A stretch of 64,000 nucleotides of DNA from Leclercia adecarboxylata (GTDB lineage: Bacteria > Pseudomonadota > Gammaproteobacteria > Enterobacterales > Enterobacteriaceae): contig LR590464.1 of NCBI GenBank assembly GCA_901472455.1, positions 558,001 through 622,000 of the forward strand, given 5' to 3'. Under the pieces are notes generated by a model. It saw only the letters and a program-made list of their open reading frames with translations, had not been told where the DNA came from and ran no database searches. Within the stretch, counting starts at the first letter, position 1. Every line of letters begins with the position of its first letter. The translations under genes and the position numbers were made by a program. Below, one piece after another: positions 1-9,288 of this stretch.

Positions 1-508
1 CGCTGGTGATCAGCACCTGCTCCGGGGTGCAGGACAACCCGCGGGAAATATTCAGGTAGCTGGCGATGGCCTGACGCAGGGGTGTCCAGCCCATCACCGG
101 CGGACTGAGCATCTCCTCCTGGCGCATGGCGCGCACCGCCTGGCCCGCCAGCAGCAGCCATTTCTTGTACGGGAAACTGTCCAGCGCCGGGATGCCGGGG
201 CGCAAAAAACCGCTGCGTTCGCGCTGGCTGACCAGCGATTCAGGCAATGCACCGGTCAGCGGGTCGGCAGGGGGCGGTGGCGTGACGGGGAGAGTTAAAT
301 ACGGGTTCACCCGCGTGCCGCGCGCGCCCTGGCTCACCAGATAGCCTTCGCCGGTGAGAATGGCATAGGCGGTTTCCACCGTTTTGCGCGCCACCTTCAA
401 CTCTTCCGCCAGCACGCGGATGGCGGGCACCTTGTCGCCGGGCTTGAGGATGCCGCGGGTAATGTTGTCCCGGTAGCGGGTATAAATCTGGTGATAGCCC
501 GGCTTCAT
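1..508 (-). CDS. MocR-type GntR/aminotransferase regulator, 3' part cut by window edge
   Basis: Reading from the ATG at 508, the protein opens with a GntR-type winged helix (begins MKPGYHQIYTRYRDNITRGI, with LAEELKVARKTVETAY as recognition helix region). It then runs through a linker rich in proline into the start of a fold-type I aminotransferase domain (GWTPLRQAIASYL). This two-domain layout is that of MocR/PdxR regulators, which bind pyridoxal phosphate; E. coli YjiR is the likely counterpart because yjiR lies in this chromosomal neighbourhood. Only about 169 residues of a normally 450-480 residue protein are inside the window. It is divergent from the AhpD-like gene at 610, a pairing that suggests local control. 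The orthology to YjiR is inference. Confidence 0.8.
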   Translation of the reverse strand, partial: MKPGYHQIYTRYRDNITRGILKPGDKVPAIRVLAEELKVARKTVETAYAILTGEGYLVSQGARGTRVNPYLTLPVTPPPPADPLTGALPESLVSQRERSGFLRPGIPALDSFPYKKWLLLAGQAVRAMRQEEMLSPPVMGWTPLRQAIASYLNISRGLSCTPEQVLITS

Positions 509-609
509 GTCCTACCTCGTTTCGCGCTTTTTGTATCTTTTTACTATGTCATGAACGGCGTAAATTTGCCCCATCGCATTTCATATGCCGCACATCAAGA
601 GGAAAGACA

Positions 610-1089
610 ATGAGCACTCGCGTTAACCACCATAAAGCCACACCTGCCCTCGCTAAAGCGCTGTCCGACCTGAGCATGGCGGTGGGCCAGACCTCCATCG
701 ACCCGGCGCTCAAGCACCTGATCGACATCCGTGTCTCCCAGCTCAACGGCTGCACCTTCTGTCTGGATATGCATTCGAAAGAGGCCAAAATTGCCGGGGA
801 GCGCGAGCTGCGCCTGTACCATCTGGCCGCATGGCGTGAGTCACCGCTGTTCAGCGCCCGTGAAAAAGCGGCGCTGGCCTTCACCGAAGCGCTGACCCAG
901 ATTGGGCCGCACGGCGTCAGCGACGTGCTCTACCGCAGCGTGGCGGAACACTATTCGGACATTGAGATCTCCGAGCTGAACTTTGCGATCGTGGCGATCA
1001 ACGCCTGGAACCGCCTGGGGATCACCTCCCGTATGGCACCCGGCTCGCTGGATAGCGCCTACGGCCTGAACAAAGCTAATCTCGAATAA
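610..1089 (+). CDS. Carboxymuconolactone decarboxylase / AhpD-like protein
   Basis: 159 residues. The segment around residues 43-56 (QLNGCTFCLDMHSKEA) carries the CxxC plus histidine signature of the AhpD-like alkylhydroperoxidase / carboxymuconolactone decarboxylase superfamily, followed by the conserved WRES..FS.REKAAL stretch. Family members are small cytosolic oligomers using the cysteine pair for thiol peroxidase-type chemistry. A purine-rich ribosome site (GAGGAAAG) precedes the ATG. The gene is divergent from the MocR regulator and is probably its target. The substrate cannot be told from sequence. The reading frame is intact and its end overlaps the convergent LysR gene by about 30 bases. 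Confidence 0.85.
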   Translation: MSTRVNHHKATPALAKALSDLSMAVGQTSIDPALKHLIDIRVSQLNGCTFCLDMHSKEAKIAGERELRLYHLAAWRESPLFSAREKAALAFTEALTQIGPHGVSDVLYRSVAEHYSDIEISELNFAIVAINAWNRLGITSRMAPGSLDSAYGLNKANLE

Positions 1090-1977
1090 GACCGCGCTCC
1101 GCGGATCATCGCCACCAGCGCCCGCAACCCCGGCGGGACGTGGCGATGCCCGGGATAGTAGAGGCGCAGCCCGGCAAAGGGCTGCGACCACTCCTCCAGT
1201 ACGCTCACCAGTTCCCCCGCTTTGCAGCTCCTGCTGAATATAGAGTTCCGGTAAAATCCTACCCCCAGACCCGCTTTCACCGCCCGGATCGAGGCGAACA
1301 GATCCGAGGTGGCAAAGCGCGGCGGCACCGCAGGGCTACCTGCTCCCCACGTCGCGCCAGCTCCAGCGATAGATCCCGCCGTGGGCCATCCGCATGCCGA
1401 TCCCCTGGTGATGCAGCAGATCGTCCGGGTTTGCGTATGCCGTAACGGGTTAAAAATAGTCCGGCGTGGCGGTGACGACCTGGCGAATATCGGGGGTCAG
1501 CGGCACGGCGATCATGTCCTGCGGGACGGACTCCGCCAGGCGAACGCCCGCGTCGTAACCCTCTGCCACGATATCGATCATCCGCGCTTCGCTTACCGCT
1601 TCGACGCGCATTTTCGGGTAGCGGATCATGTAGTCGATCAGCAGCGCATCCAGGAACAGGGTGCCGACATTGTTGGGAACGTTCAGGCGCAGGGTGCCAG
1701 CAGGCTCATCGGTATCGCTGTGGATCTCTTCATCGGCCTGACGGATTTCCTGCAACGCCGGGCCGATCCGCGCCACATAGCGTTGCCCGGCGTCGGTAAG
1801 CCCCACGCTGCGGGTGGTGCGGTTAAACAGACGGGTTTGCAGGCGGCTTTCCAGCCCGGCAACGGCGTTGCTCACGGCGGTGGCCGACATCCCCAGCTCC
1901 TGGGCGGCGGCGCGAAAGCTGCCGCGACGTACCACGGCCATCACCACTTCCAGCTCGATCAGTCCTGAACGGTGCAT
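1059..1977 (-). CDS. LysR-family regulator, frame interrupted
   Basis: The N-terminal 175 residues (start at 1977) show a LysR helix-turn-helix ([19 protein letters not shown]) and the start of the effector-binding domain. The frame then runs to a stop near 1450. The C-terminal effector domain resumes in another frame between about 1328 and 1059 ([15 protein letters not shown], then [15 protein letters not shown]). Together they make a normal LysR protein of about 300 residues. The gene lies divergent from the aldehyde dehydrogenase at 2079, the usual LysR arrangement, so it probably controls that gene. The break lies between about 1328 and 1450, probably with more than one indel. Sequencing error is the likeliest cause, but a real pseudogene is not excluded. 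Confidence 0.75.
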
Positions 1978-2078
1978 TAGATTATCCTGAAAATCGAAAC
2001 AACCTTTGCAGCATAGCGTGGATTATCGCAACGGAGAAGGTATGCCAGACTGGGTTCATCCAGCCTGAGGAGGTTTTT

Positions 2079-3460
2079 ATGCACTATATCGAACAGATCT
2101 CTATCAACGGTGAATTTGTCACCCCACACGGCACCGAGCGTTTTGATCTCTATAACCCGGCGACGGCCCGGGTGACAGGACAGGTGCGTCTTGCTGATGA
2201 AGTCGATGCAGAGCGCGCCATTGCTGCCGCCAAAGCGGCGTTTCCGGCGTGGGCCAGAACCACGAAGCAGGAGCGTATCGCTGCCCTGCGACGGATGCAG
2301 GCTGCGGTGGCGGCCCGTCATGACGATCTGCTGGAGGCGGTAATTGAAGAGTACGGCGCGCCCGCGTCGCGCTCGGCGTGGATGGCAAGCTATCCGACAG
2401 AGGTGATTGCCCAGGCCATCGCGGCGCTGGAGACCTTTGAATTTACCGCCGTCGCCGGTGCGGCCAGGGTCGAGATGACCCCGCTGGGTGTCGCCGGACT
2501 TATTACCCCGTGGAACAGCGACGCGGGTTTTATCTGCGGCAAGCTGGCGGCCGCGCTGGCGGCAGGCTGCACCGCGGTGATCAAGCCCAGCGAGATGAGC
2601 GCTTTGCAGACGCAGATTGTAACCGAGGCTTTGCATGCCGCAGACCTGCCGCCGGGGGTGTTTAATATCGTCACCGGGCGCGGCGACAGGGTAGGTGAGA
2701 CCATCAGCCGTCACCCTGACGTGGCTAAAATATCCTTTACCGGTTCCACGCAGACCGGCAAAGCGATCCTGGCGCAACGCGGCGGAGAACTTTACCCGCG
2801 TCACCCTGGAGCTGGGCGGAAAATCCCCGACCCTCATTCTTGACGATGCCGATCTCGACCAGGCCGTTTCGCTGGCGGTGCAGGCCGGGTTGATGAACAG
2901 CGGGCAGGCGTGCGTGGCCGGTACGCGCATCCTGGTGCCGCAGTCGCGGCAGGCTGAAATCGAGCAGGCGCTGGCCCGGGCCATCGCGGCGGTGAAATCC
3001 GGCGATCCGCGTGACAGCACCACCGAGGTTGGCCCGATGGTGAGCGAAAAAACAGTGGCAGCGGGTGCAGGGCTATATCCGCAAAGGGCAGGAGGAGGGT
3101 GCTCGTCTGCTGGCGGGGGGCGAAGGCCGGCCAGAGGGAACCCGGGACGGCTGGTTTGTCCGTCCGACGCTGTTTACCGATGTGCATAACCAGATGGCGA
3201 TCGCCCGGGACGAGATTTTGGTCCGGTACTGTGCGTGATCCCCCTACCGCGACGAGGCAGAGGCCATTGCCATTGCCAACGACACCGATTACGGCCTGAG
3301 TGCGCTGGTGCTGGGCGGTGACGCGGAACGCGCCCGGCGGGTGGCGCAGCAGATCCAGTCTGGCCGCGTGCTGGTCAACACCCTCGCCCATGAGCCGCAA
3401 GCCCCTTTTGGCGGGTTCAAACACTCCGGCGTCGGGCGCGAGATGGCGCGTGGGGGATAA
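2079..3460 (+). CDS. Aldehyde dehydrogenase family protein, frame interrupted
   Basis: The first 240 residues hold the NAD-binding region ([42 protein letters not shown]). The frame shifts near 2780 and continues as the catalytic region ([20 protein letters not shown], then a GQACVAGTR cysteine motif). It shifts again near 3055, and once more near 3235 in the IFGPVLCV region, ending at 3460 with [13 protein letters not shown]. The joined product is about 460 residues, a normal length. It oxidises an aldehyde to its acid with NAD(P); the substrate is unknown. A good ribosome site (GAGGAGG) precedes the ATG at 2079. It is divergent from the LysR gene. Confidence 0.8.
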
Positions 3461-3615
3461 GGGCGTTTATGGAGCCGAAGTCGCTCCTTGGCTAAAACCG
3501 CCCGGCGTACTGCCGGGCACGTCGTTCAAACGTCACCCCATATTTCGCTCCTCACCGAAGCATCACGTTTTTGTTTCCTTCATGCTCTCCGTAACCTCAC
3601 AACGGAGAGATCCTC

Positions 3616-3939
3616 ATGATTGCAGTCCTGTTTGAAGCCAAAGCGCAGCCCGCGCATCAGGCGCGTTATCTGCAACTGGCCGCTGAGCTAAAACCGCTGC
3701 TGGCGGACATCGACGGCTTTATCGATATCGAACGTTTTCAGAGCCTGACCACCGAGGGCAAATCCTCTCCCTCTCGTGGTGGCGGGATGAGGAGGCTGTT
3801 CAGCGCTGGAAGCAAAACGTGTTTCACCAGGCCGCGCAGGCCCGAAGGGCGGGCGTCGATATTTGCCTGCTACCGTATTCGGGTTGCGCAGGTGGTGCGG
3901 GAATACGCTTCAGAAACCGGAGGAGAGGCCCATGTATGA
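3616..3939 (+). CDS. ABM-domain (antibiotic biosynthesis monooxygenase-like) protein, two compensating frameshifts
   Basis: A 107-residue frame begins [11 protein letters not shown], followed by [19 protein letters not shown], the start of an ABM ferredoxin-like domain. In the given frame residues 50-75 are nonsense. A one-base shift reads [17 protein letters not shown] there, the conserved ABM core, and the original frame returns at [19 protein letters not shown]. Adding one A in the AAA at about 3760 and removing one C from the CCC at about 3841 restores a single frame. So two homopolymer errors are likely. Proteins of this fold act as small heme-degrading or quinol monooxygenases. The gene leads a three-gene group ending with an ArsR regulator. 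Confidence 0.75.
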   Translation: MIAVLFEAKAQPAHQARYLQLAAELKPLLADIDGFIDIERFQSLTTEGKSSPSRGGGMRRLFSAGSKTCFTRPRRPEGRASIFACYRIRVAQVVREYASETGGEAHV

Positions 3940-4330
3940 CGTTCATGTGATGTTCAACCCTACACCCGGCGAGCTGGCGCGCTTTGGTCAGCTGCTGGGG
4001 CAGCATGGCGTGGGGCTGGAGGGCGGCGGCGTCTTTGGCGTGGAGGCGCATTTTCTGGTGGAGGAGGGCGATAAAGCCCGGACCGTGTTGCTGGATGGCG
4101 GGTTTAACGTGCTGGCGGTGCGTAAACCGCTTATCCGTAAGCTGAAACAGGAACGTCCCGGCGAGCTGGGGGAGATTGCCGCCGCGCTGGCCGCGCAGGG
4201 GGTGTCCATCCTGACCCAATACAGCGATCATGCGAACCACCTTATTCTGCTGACGGATAATGATAAGCTGGCGGCAGAGATCACTGCGCCGTGGGCAGCC
4301 TATGCTAAAGACCCGTTTACCTCCCGATAA
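3932..4330 (+). CDS. Hypothetical small protein, possible ACT-like amino-acid-binding domain
   Basis: 132 residues from the ATG at 3932 ([20 protein letters not shown]), which sits just after a GGAGGAGAGG ribosome site and overlaps the end of the ABM gene. The N-terminal half has alternating strand/helix/strand character. The C-terminal half ([20 protein letters not shown] followed by [10 protein letters not shown]) resembles the regulatory ACT fold, where a helix precedes the 'GVSI' strand. This resemblance was judged by eye only. It overlaps the next gene by 29 bases, so translation is probably coupled with the ArsR regulator. Confidence 0.65.
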   Translation: MYDVHVMFNPTPGELARFGQLLGQHGVGLEGGGVFGVEAHFLVEEGDKARTVLLDGGFNVLAVRKPLIRKLKQERPGELGEIAAALAAQGVSILTQYSDHANHLILLTDNDKLAAEITAPWAAYAKDPFTSR

Positions 4331-4997
4331 CAGCACCGCGCTGGAGCTGGCCGTGGCGGCAGTCGCCGCAACGATGGCCGATCCTTCCCGGGTGAAAATG
4401 CTCTGCGCCATGATGGACGGCCGGGCGTGGACCGCCACAGAACTCAGCGCCGTGGCGGATGTGGCGCCCTCTACCGCCAGCGGGCATCTTACCCGGCTGA
4501 TGGAGGGGCGGCTGATCACCTGCCTGTCTCAGGGCAGGCATCGCTACTATCGGCTGGCAGGGCATGAGGTTGCGGAGCTGGTGGAGCAGATGATGGGGAT
4601 GTCCTGGGGGCGCATTACCCCGCCGGAGACGACGGCACCGGAATCGATGCGCCACGCCCGTACCTGCTATGACCATCTGGCGGGCACGGTCGCGGTACAG
4701 ATATATGACTTTATGCAGGCGGAGGGCTGGCTGGTGGCAGATGGGTCGGCCCTCACCCTGAGCGGGCGCGAGGCGTTCCTGTCTCTGGGCATTGTATTGA
4801 ATGCAAGAACCCGACGAAAAGCCTGCTGCGCCTGTCTGGACTGGAGCGAGCGGCGGTTTCATCTGGGCGGTGAGGCAGGCGCGGCGCTGCTGGTGCATAT
4901 GGATACCAAAGGCTGGATCCAGCGGGTGGCGGGGTTCCGCGACGTGGTGGTGACTGCGTCCGGCAGACGTGCCATTTGCCAGCATTTTAGCCGCTGA
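4302..4997 (+). CDS. ArsR-family winged-helix regulator
   Basis: 231 residues. Residues 18-90 carry an ArsR-type winged helix: [20 protein letters not shown], then the recognition helix [19 protein letters not shown] and wing [12 protein letters not shown] 130-residue C-terminal region with a Cys pair ([18 protein letters not shown]) follows, longer than in classical ArsR metal sensors. It may bind a small ligand or metal. Expression is probably coupled to the two upstream genes by overlap. An intact frame and helix-turn-helix make the regulator call firm; the ligand is unknown. Confidence 0.85.
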   Translation: MLKTRLPPDNSTALELAVAAVAATMADPSRVKMLCAMMDGRAWTATELSAVADVAPSTASGHLTRLMEGRLITCLSQGRHRYYRLAGHEVAELVEQMMGMSWGRITPPETTAPESMRHARTCYDHLAGTVAVQIYDFMQAEGWLVADGSALTLSGREAFLSLGIVLNARTRRKACCACLDWSERRFHLGGEAGAALLVHMDTKGWIQRVAGFRDVVVTASGRRAICQHFSR

Positions 4998-5083
4998 GGA
5001 AACCTCCGTTTATTATTTTATGAAGGGAAAACGGAACCCAACGTCATTCGCAGGGCGTGATAAATTAATTACCGTCCTGCCAG

Positions 5084-5111
5084 AAAGAAAGCCGCATACA
5101 GCGTATGCGGC
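5084..5111 (-). terminator. Rho-independent terminator of the remnant gene
   Basis: A perfect 9-base inverted repeat (GCCGCATAC / GTATGCGGC, 3-base loop) is followed on the minus strand by TTTCTTTC. It lies immediately after the minus-strand stop codon at 5121, so it once ended transcription of the deleted gene. T-rich sequence on the other side may let it work in both directions. Confidence 0.7.
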
Positions 5112-5120
5112 TTATTTGTT

Positions 5121-5245
5121 TTAGAAGTTAAGCGACCAGGTGGCGTTCATTGTCTGATCGGTGTCGCCGGTGACAATATTAAGCCGCTGCCAAAAAGTAA
5201 GCTCATACTGGCAGCCAGGCGCGTCAATCGAAAAGAATTATTCAT
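5121..5245 (-). pseudogene. Deletion remnant of an exported outer-surface protein
   Basis: From the ATG at 5245 the sequence encodes a signal-peptide-like N-terminus (begins MNNSFRLTRLAASMSLLFGS). After about 22 codons the frame runs into a different coding piece. Read in another frame, that piece ends NATWSLNF followed by TAA, an amphipathic strand ending in phenylalanine as seen at the C-terminus of outer-membrane beta-barrels and some adhesins. The simplest reading is a large internal deletion joining the start and the end of one gene, with its terminator kept. The original family cannot be named from these pieces. Confidence 0.55.
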
Positions 5246-5586
5246 ATAAAAATCCTTCTATAGTGCGTAATGATTTTATTTCGCAGTGACGAATATAAAA
5301 ACGCATACATCGTTTAATCCTTGGTTACATTTCGCAGCATATCAAAAGAAAATAAACGCGAAGGTCAGATTGATCTTCCTTCGATTGGATTAATCTTATT
5401 GGGTGGAGTTTCTCACTGTAATAACAGACGAATAATGCCTTCAAATATGCGTTTTTGCGAGCAACCGCACAAAGTGTCCCTCATGGCCTGAGAATATTCC
5501 TACAATCCCCCGGAAACTGTTAATTGAAAATTAATACATTCTCGATGATTATGAACGAATCCACAGTGATGATAAGGATATAGGCA

Positions 5587-6198
5587 ATGATTATAGTATT
5601 AACATCCTGTAGATATTTTCAGCAGGGCTTTGCCGTGCTGGTTGAGCAGCTAATGACGGAGGCGCCATCCTTTCAGCGGGTGCTGTATCTTGATGACATT
5701 AAAAAAGCGACAAAAGAGGAACTTGTCCGTACAAAAGCCATTGTTGTCGATTATGGTGAGTCTGATATCAAGGTATTAAATACGTTGCTGGATATTAAAA
5801 ATCGCTATGAACAACGTTATTTTATTTTTATTACCCGGGATGTGTGCTACGAAAGTACGATTGAAAATATTTTAATAAATACCATCGCCGATTACACCAT
5901 CGATTGTAAAAGTGCCGTAACCAAATTACGCGCCTGTCTTGTCCATCTGGCACAGGAAGATCAGCCGGTCACGATTTTTAAAAACGCGCGCTGGCATCAT
6001 CTTGAAAAAGAACAGCGGCTCACCCGCATGGAAACCATGCTGCTGCCGTATATTGTGTCGGGGAAAAAGAATAAAGAGATCACCCGCTACCTGGATGTGA
6101 CCGGAAAAACCGTCAGCCATCATCGGCGTAATATTTACCGCAAGTTCGCCGTGACCAATTTGACCGGGTTGTATAAAAAATTTGATCAACGTGTTTGA
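5587..6198 (+). CDS. LuxR-type (FixJ/NarL C-terminal) transcription regulator
   Basis: 203 residues. The C-terminal 65 residues form a LuxR/GerE helix-turn-helix (YIVSGKKNKEITRYLDVTGK, then TVSHHRRNIYRKF). The N-terminal 120 residues look like a degenerate receiver domain: they keep a VVDYGESD stretch and alternating strands and helices, but I see no clear phospho-acceptor set. Such stand-alone regulators in enterobacteria often control surface structures such as fimbriae. The adjacent adhesin-like remnant fits that, as inference. The stop overlaps the ATG of the next gene by one base (TGATG), so the two are translationally coupled. Confidence 0.85.
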   Translation: MIIVLTSCRYFQQGFAVLVEQLMTEAPSFQRVLYLDDIKKATKEELVRTKAIVVDYGESDIKVLNTLLDIKNRYEQRYFIFITRDVCYESTIENILINTIADYTIDCKSAVTKLRACLVHLAQEDQPVTIFKNARWHHLEKEQRLTRMETMLLPYIVSGKKNKEITRYLDVTGKTVSHHRRNIYRKFAVTNLTGLYKKFDQRV

Positions 6199-6620
6199 TG
6201 CTGTCAGAGAACTGTATGGAAAAAATGATCGCTGCACAAAAGAGCCTGGAAAAAGCGCTCTTAATCCTGATCGAGAATGACGATAACGAAGAGAAGCAGC
6301 GCCGGATCTACCAGGAATGTCTGTGCACCATCACCCAGGAGAGTTTCCCTAAGCTTTTACGTATGGATTACTTCGATCTGTTACGGCTGGCCAATGTGCC
6401 GTTCACTAACCCCGGCACGTCGCTAGCGGAACTCAATGCCCATCAGGAACTCCACAGCCTGTTCCCGATGGCGATGCTGCATCTCTATAAACGCCTGACG
6501 GAATGGATCGCCATTGAAAATTATCTCCTCAGTCAGCAGCACATTTACAGTCAGGTAAGACGGGCGAGGCCTCGCTGGCCCGCTTTCGCAATTCCTGCTC
6601 TTAACCTCCTCGTTTCTTGA
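6198..6620 (+). CDS. Hypothetical protein coupled to the LuxR gene
   Basis: 140 residues from the ATG at 6198, which overlaps the TGA of the regulator. I do not recognise a family. It is predicted mostly helical (MEKMIAAQKSLEKALLILIE; ECLCTITQESFPKLLRMDYF; LHLYKRLTEWIAIENYLL), with no signal peptide or membrane segment. The C-terminal 20 residues (RRARPRWPAFAIPALNLLVS) look unlike the rest and may reflect a frameshift near 6555. Coupling to the LuxR gene suggests a partner or modulator of that regulator; this is inference. Confidence 0.6.
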   Translation: MLSENCMEKMIAAQKSLEKALLILIENDDNEEKQRRIYQECLCTITQESFPKLLRMDYFDLLRLANVPFTNPGTSLAELNAHQELHSLFPMAMLHLYKRLTEWIAIENYLLSQQHIYSQVRRARPRWPAFAIPALNLLVS

Positions 6621-6671
6621 TACTTACCCTGATAACTATTATCTTCGCAGCGTGTGAAGCGAGGATCCCCC

Positions 6672-7142
6672 ATGCGTGAAGAAGATCTGTTCTGCCGTCG
6701 GCCCATGGGCATGCGAATGGCAATGATTGTGCGTCAGTGGCGCGCGGTGATTGACGACGCCATTCTCGAGACAGGGTTAACCCAGTCAAGCTGGACGGTA
6801 ATGATGCAGCTGAAACAGTTGGGGGATAACGTCTCGGTAAGCGAACTGGCGGAGGTGCAGGGTATTGAACTGCCGCCGCTAATGCGCACCCTTTCACAGC
6901 TGGAAAAGCAGGGCTATCTGCTGCGCACTACTTCGCCTTACGACAAGCGCATCCGGCTGCTGAGGCTCACACCCCGAGGGGAACGCGGTGCTGAAAACGC
7001 TGACCCAGGTTATCGAAACGTTCCAGGAACGGGTATCGCAGAATGTCGCCCCCGGACCCATCTCGAGATTTTCAGCGCCACACTTAATCAAATCGCCTGC
7101 AATTTGCGGACAATCCGCGAAGAAGATAACAAGATCAAATAA
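6672..7142 (+). CDS. MarR/SlyA-type regulator, internal compensating frameshifts
   Basis: 156 residues from the ATG at 6672. The MarR winged helix is clear (LTQSSWTVMMQLKQLGDNVS, then ELAEVQGIELPPLMRTLSQL and the wing YDKRIRLLRLTP). After LTP the frame is shifted: a shift of one base reads EGNAVLKTLTQVIETFQERV, the expected dimerisation helix. The original frame resumes at FSATLNQIACNLRTIREE. The CCCC at about 6972 probably has one extra C, balanced by a missing base near 7060. The gene leads a MarR-HlyD-DUF2955 operon (2-base gap to the next gene), so it likely represses this efflux system. Confidence 0.85.
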   Translation: MREEDLFCRRPMGMRMAMIVRQWRAVIDDAILETGLTQSSWTVMMQLKQLGDNVSVSELAEVQGIELPPLMRTLSQLEKQGYLLRTTSPYDKRIRLLRLTPRGERGAENADPGYRNVPGTGIAECRPRTHLEIFSATLNQIACNLRTIREEDNKIK

Positions 7143-7144
7143 TC

Positions 7145-8210
7145 ATGACCCCTGAACAAAAGTTTGCCCGCTGGGTAAGGGTGAGTATTGCCTCTTTCCT
7201 GCTAATGTTTGTCTATTTTATTGTCGCGGATATCTGGATCCCGCTGACGCCGGACGCCACGGTGATGCGCGTGGTGACGCCCGTTTCGGCGCGCGTCTCC
7301 GGCTATGTGGCGGCGGTGCATGTGCACAACAACAGCCAGGTGAAGAAGGGCGATCTGCTGTTTGAACTCGACCCTACGCCGTTTCGCAATAAGGTAGAGG
7401 CCGCAGAGATTGCCCTGCAACAGGCACGGCTCGCCAATGAGCAGCTGGATGCGCAGATCGTGGCGGCCCAGGCCAGCCTGAAAACCGCCGAACTTACCGC
7501 CCGCAACGACAAAGTGACTTTCGATCGCTATCAGAAACTCAGCACCCTGCAGAACGTCTCGCGTGCGGATCTGGATAAAGTCCGCACCACCTGGCAGAGC
7601 AGCGAGCAGAGCGTCGCCAATCTGACTGCCAGCATCCACCAGCTGCGCATTGAGCGCGGCGAGCGGGATGAAAAGCGTAACGTGACGCTGCAAAAATACC
7701 GCAACGCGCTGGATGAGGCTGAACTCAATCTCGGCTGGACGAAGATCTACGCCGAAGCCGACGGCCACGGTCAGCAACGTCCAGCTTAGCCCCGGTTTTT
7801 ATGCCGCCTCCGGCTCGGCGGCGCTGGCGCTGGTGAACAATCAGAGCGATATCGTCGCCGATTTCCGCGAAAAGAGCCTGCGCCATACCCACCAGAACAC
7901 CGATGCCGCGGTCGTGTTTGACGCCTTCCCGGGCCGCGTGTTCCGCGCCCATGTCACCAGCAGCGATGCCGGTATTTTAGCGGGACAGGAGGCGGTCAAC
8001 GGCCAACTCTCGGAGCCGGAAACCTCCAACCGCTGGGTGCGTGACGCGCAACGTATGCGCATCCATGTGGCGCTGGATGAACCCCTGCCGAAGCACCTCC
8101 CGACGGGCGCGCGCGCTACCGTACAGCTCTATAACAGCGAAGGTCCGTTTGCCCGCTTCTTCTCCGGGATGCAGATCCACCTCGTCAGCCTGCTGCACTA
8201 TGTCTATTGA
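7145..8210 (+). CDS. HlyD/EmrA-type periplasmic adaptor of an efflux pump, one frameshift
   Basis: The protein starts with a single membrane anchor (residues 10-32, VSIASFLLMFVYFIVADIW). Next come half of a lipoyl domain (VTPVSARVSGYVAAVHVHNN), a long coiled-coil hairpin (about 75-190), and after a frameshift at about 7765 the second lipoyl half and beta-barrel (TVSNVQLSPGFYAASGS ... MRIHVALDEPLPKHLPTGAR). One extra C at GGCCACGG breaks the frame. Full length is about 354 residues, normal for AaeA/EmrA-like adaptors. It bridges the inner-membrane partner at 8216 to an outer-membrane channel. It lies 2 bases after the MarR gene. Confidence 0.85.
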
Positions 8211-8215
8211 TCATC

Positions 8216-9283
8216 ATGTCTATTAATACCCTGGCGCGGGTCTTTACCCCGCACGGCAACATCGTCTACACCGCCAACGACTTTCGCCAGACGTTGCGCA
8301 TCGTGTTTGCCGGGATGATTGCCCTGAGCGTGTCGAGTTTTTACAGCACCAGTTACGGCGTCTTCTTCGTGATCTACCCGATCATGCTGCTGTCGCTGGT
8401 GCCAGTATTTAACCGTCACATCGCAAAACAGTTTGTATTCAGTTCTGCGCTGAACTGCATCGAAATGGTGTTTATTATCGGCTATCTGGCTCAGTGGCCG
8501 GTGATCATGACGCTGGTGGTGTTTGGCCTGTATGTGATGCGTTTTCGCTTTATGAGCCAGGGGCCGCTGTTTCTGTTTGGCTCAATGGGGGTCGTGTGTC
8601 AAAGCACCATGCTCAACTTTATGAGCTATCCCACCACCAACTGGCACACGCTGTTGTTCTCGAACCTTGAAGCTAGCGTGATGGCGGTGTGCCTGAGCGC
8701 GCTGATGCACTATCTGCTGCCAGACGTCGAGCCGCGCACGCCGCCGCCGCGTCTGGAGAAAGATGCCGCCCGCGTGCGCCATGAGTCGCTGCTCTCCGGG
8801 ACGGTGGCGACGCTGATTTTTGTCGTGTTCCAGATAAGCGATCTCAGCGATTCGCTGTCGGCGCTGATGGCGGGGATCCTGATCCTCTTCCCGATGCATT
8901 ATCGCGGGGCAGTGATGAGCTCCCTGTGGCGCGTGGTCGGGGTGGTGATCGGCTGCCTGTACATTCTGCTGGTGCAGCTGGTGCTGTACGATCACAGCAG
9001 CCACATGCTGTTGATGATGCCGCTGATTGGCCTTGGGCTGGCGTTTGGCGCGCGTCTGCACGTGATGGAGAAGGTGGGTGCCGGCGTCGGGTTTGCCAGC
9101 ATCACCACCATCGGGATCATGTTCGGCCAGAATATGCACCCGGACGGCGACCTGGTGTTCAGCGATCTCTACCGCATCGTTTCGGTGACGGTGGCGCTGG
9201 TGGCGACCCTGACGGTGGTGTTCCTGATGCACATGTTCCTCAACTGCTTTGCGCCGACGCGCTACGTGATCCGCAATACCTGA
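8216..9283 (+). CDS. DUF2955/FUSC-like inner-membrane efflux protein
   Basis: 355 residues, start chosen at the ATG at 8216 just past the end of the adaptor gene. It has two clusters of membrane segments (about residues 25-150 and 200-345). A soluble stretch between them includes PDVEPRTPPPRLEKDAARVR, the layout of half-size AaeB/FUSC-type proteins (DUF2955). Next to a HlyD adaptor it forms an exporter, probably of aromatic acids or other small organics, by analogy with AaeAB and YdhJK. The substrate is inference. The frame is intact. Confidence 0.85.
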   Translation: MSINTLARVFTPHGNIVYTANDFRQTLRIVFAGMIALSVSSFYSTSYGVFFVIYPIMLLSLVPVFNRHIAKQFVFSSALNCIEMVFIIGYLAQWPVIMTLVVFGLYVMRFRFMSQGPLFLFGSMGVVCQSTMLNFMSYPTTNWHTLLFSNLEASVMAVCLSALMHYLLPDVEPRTPPPRLEKDAARVRHESLLSGTVATLIFVVFQISDLSDSLSALMAGILILFPMHYRGAVMSSLWRVVGVVIGCLYILLVQLVLYDHSSHMLLMMPLIGLGLAFGARLHVMEKVGAGVGFASITTIGIMFGQNMHPDGDLVFSDLYRIVSVTVALVATLTVVFLMHMFLNCFAPTRYVIRNT

Positions 9284-9288
9284 TTCTA

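Larger units (their letters stand above)
4998..5586. other. Intergenic region with terminator and gene remnant
   Basis: This 589-base stretch has no intact long gene. It contains a hairpin terminator (5091-5111) and the short remnant of an exported protein (5121-5245, minus strand), both listed separately. The rest up to the LuxR gene is AT-rich, likely the regulatory region of the regulator at 5587. Confidence 0.6.
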
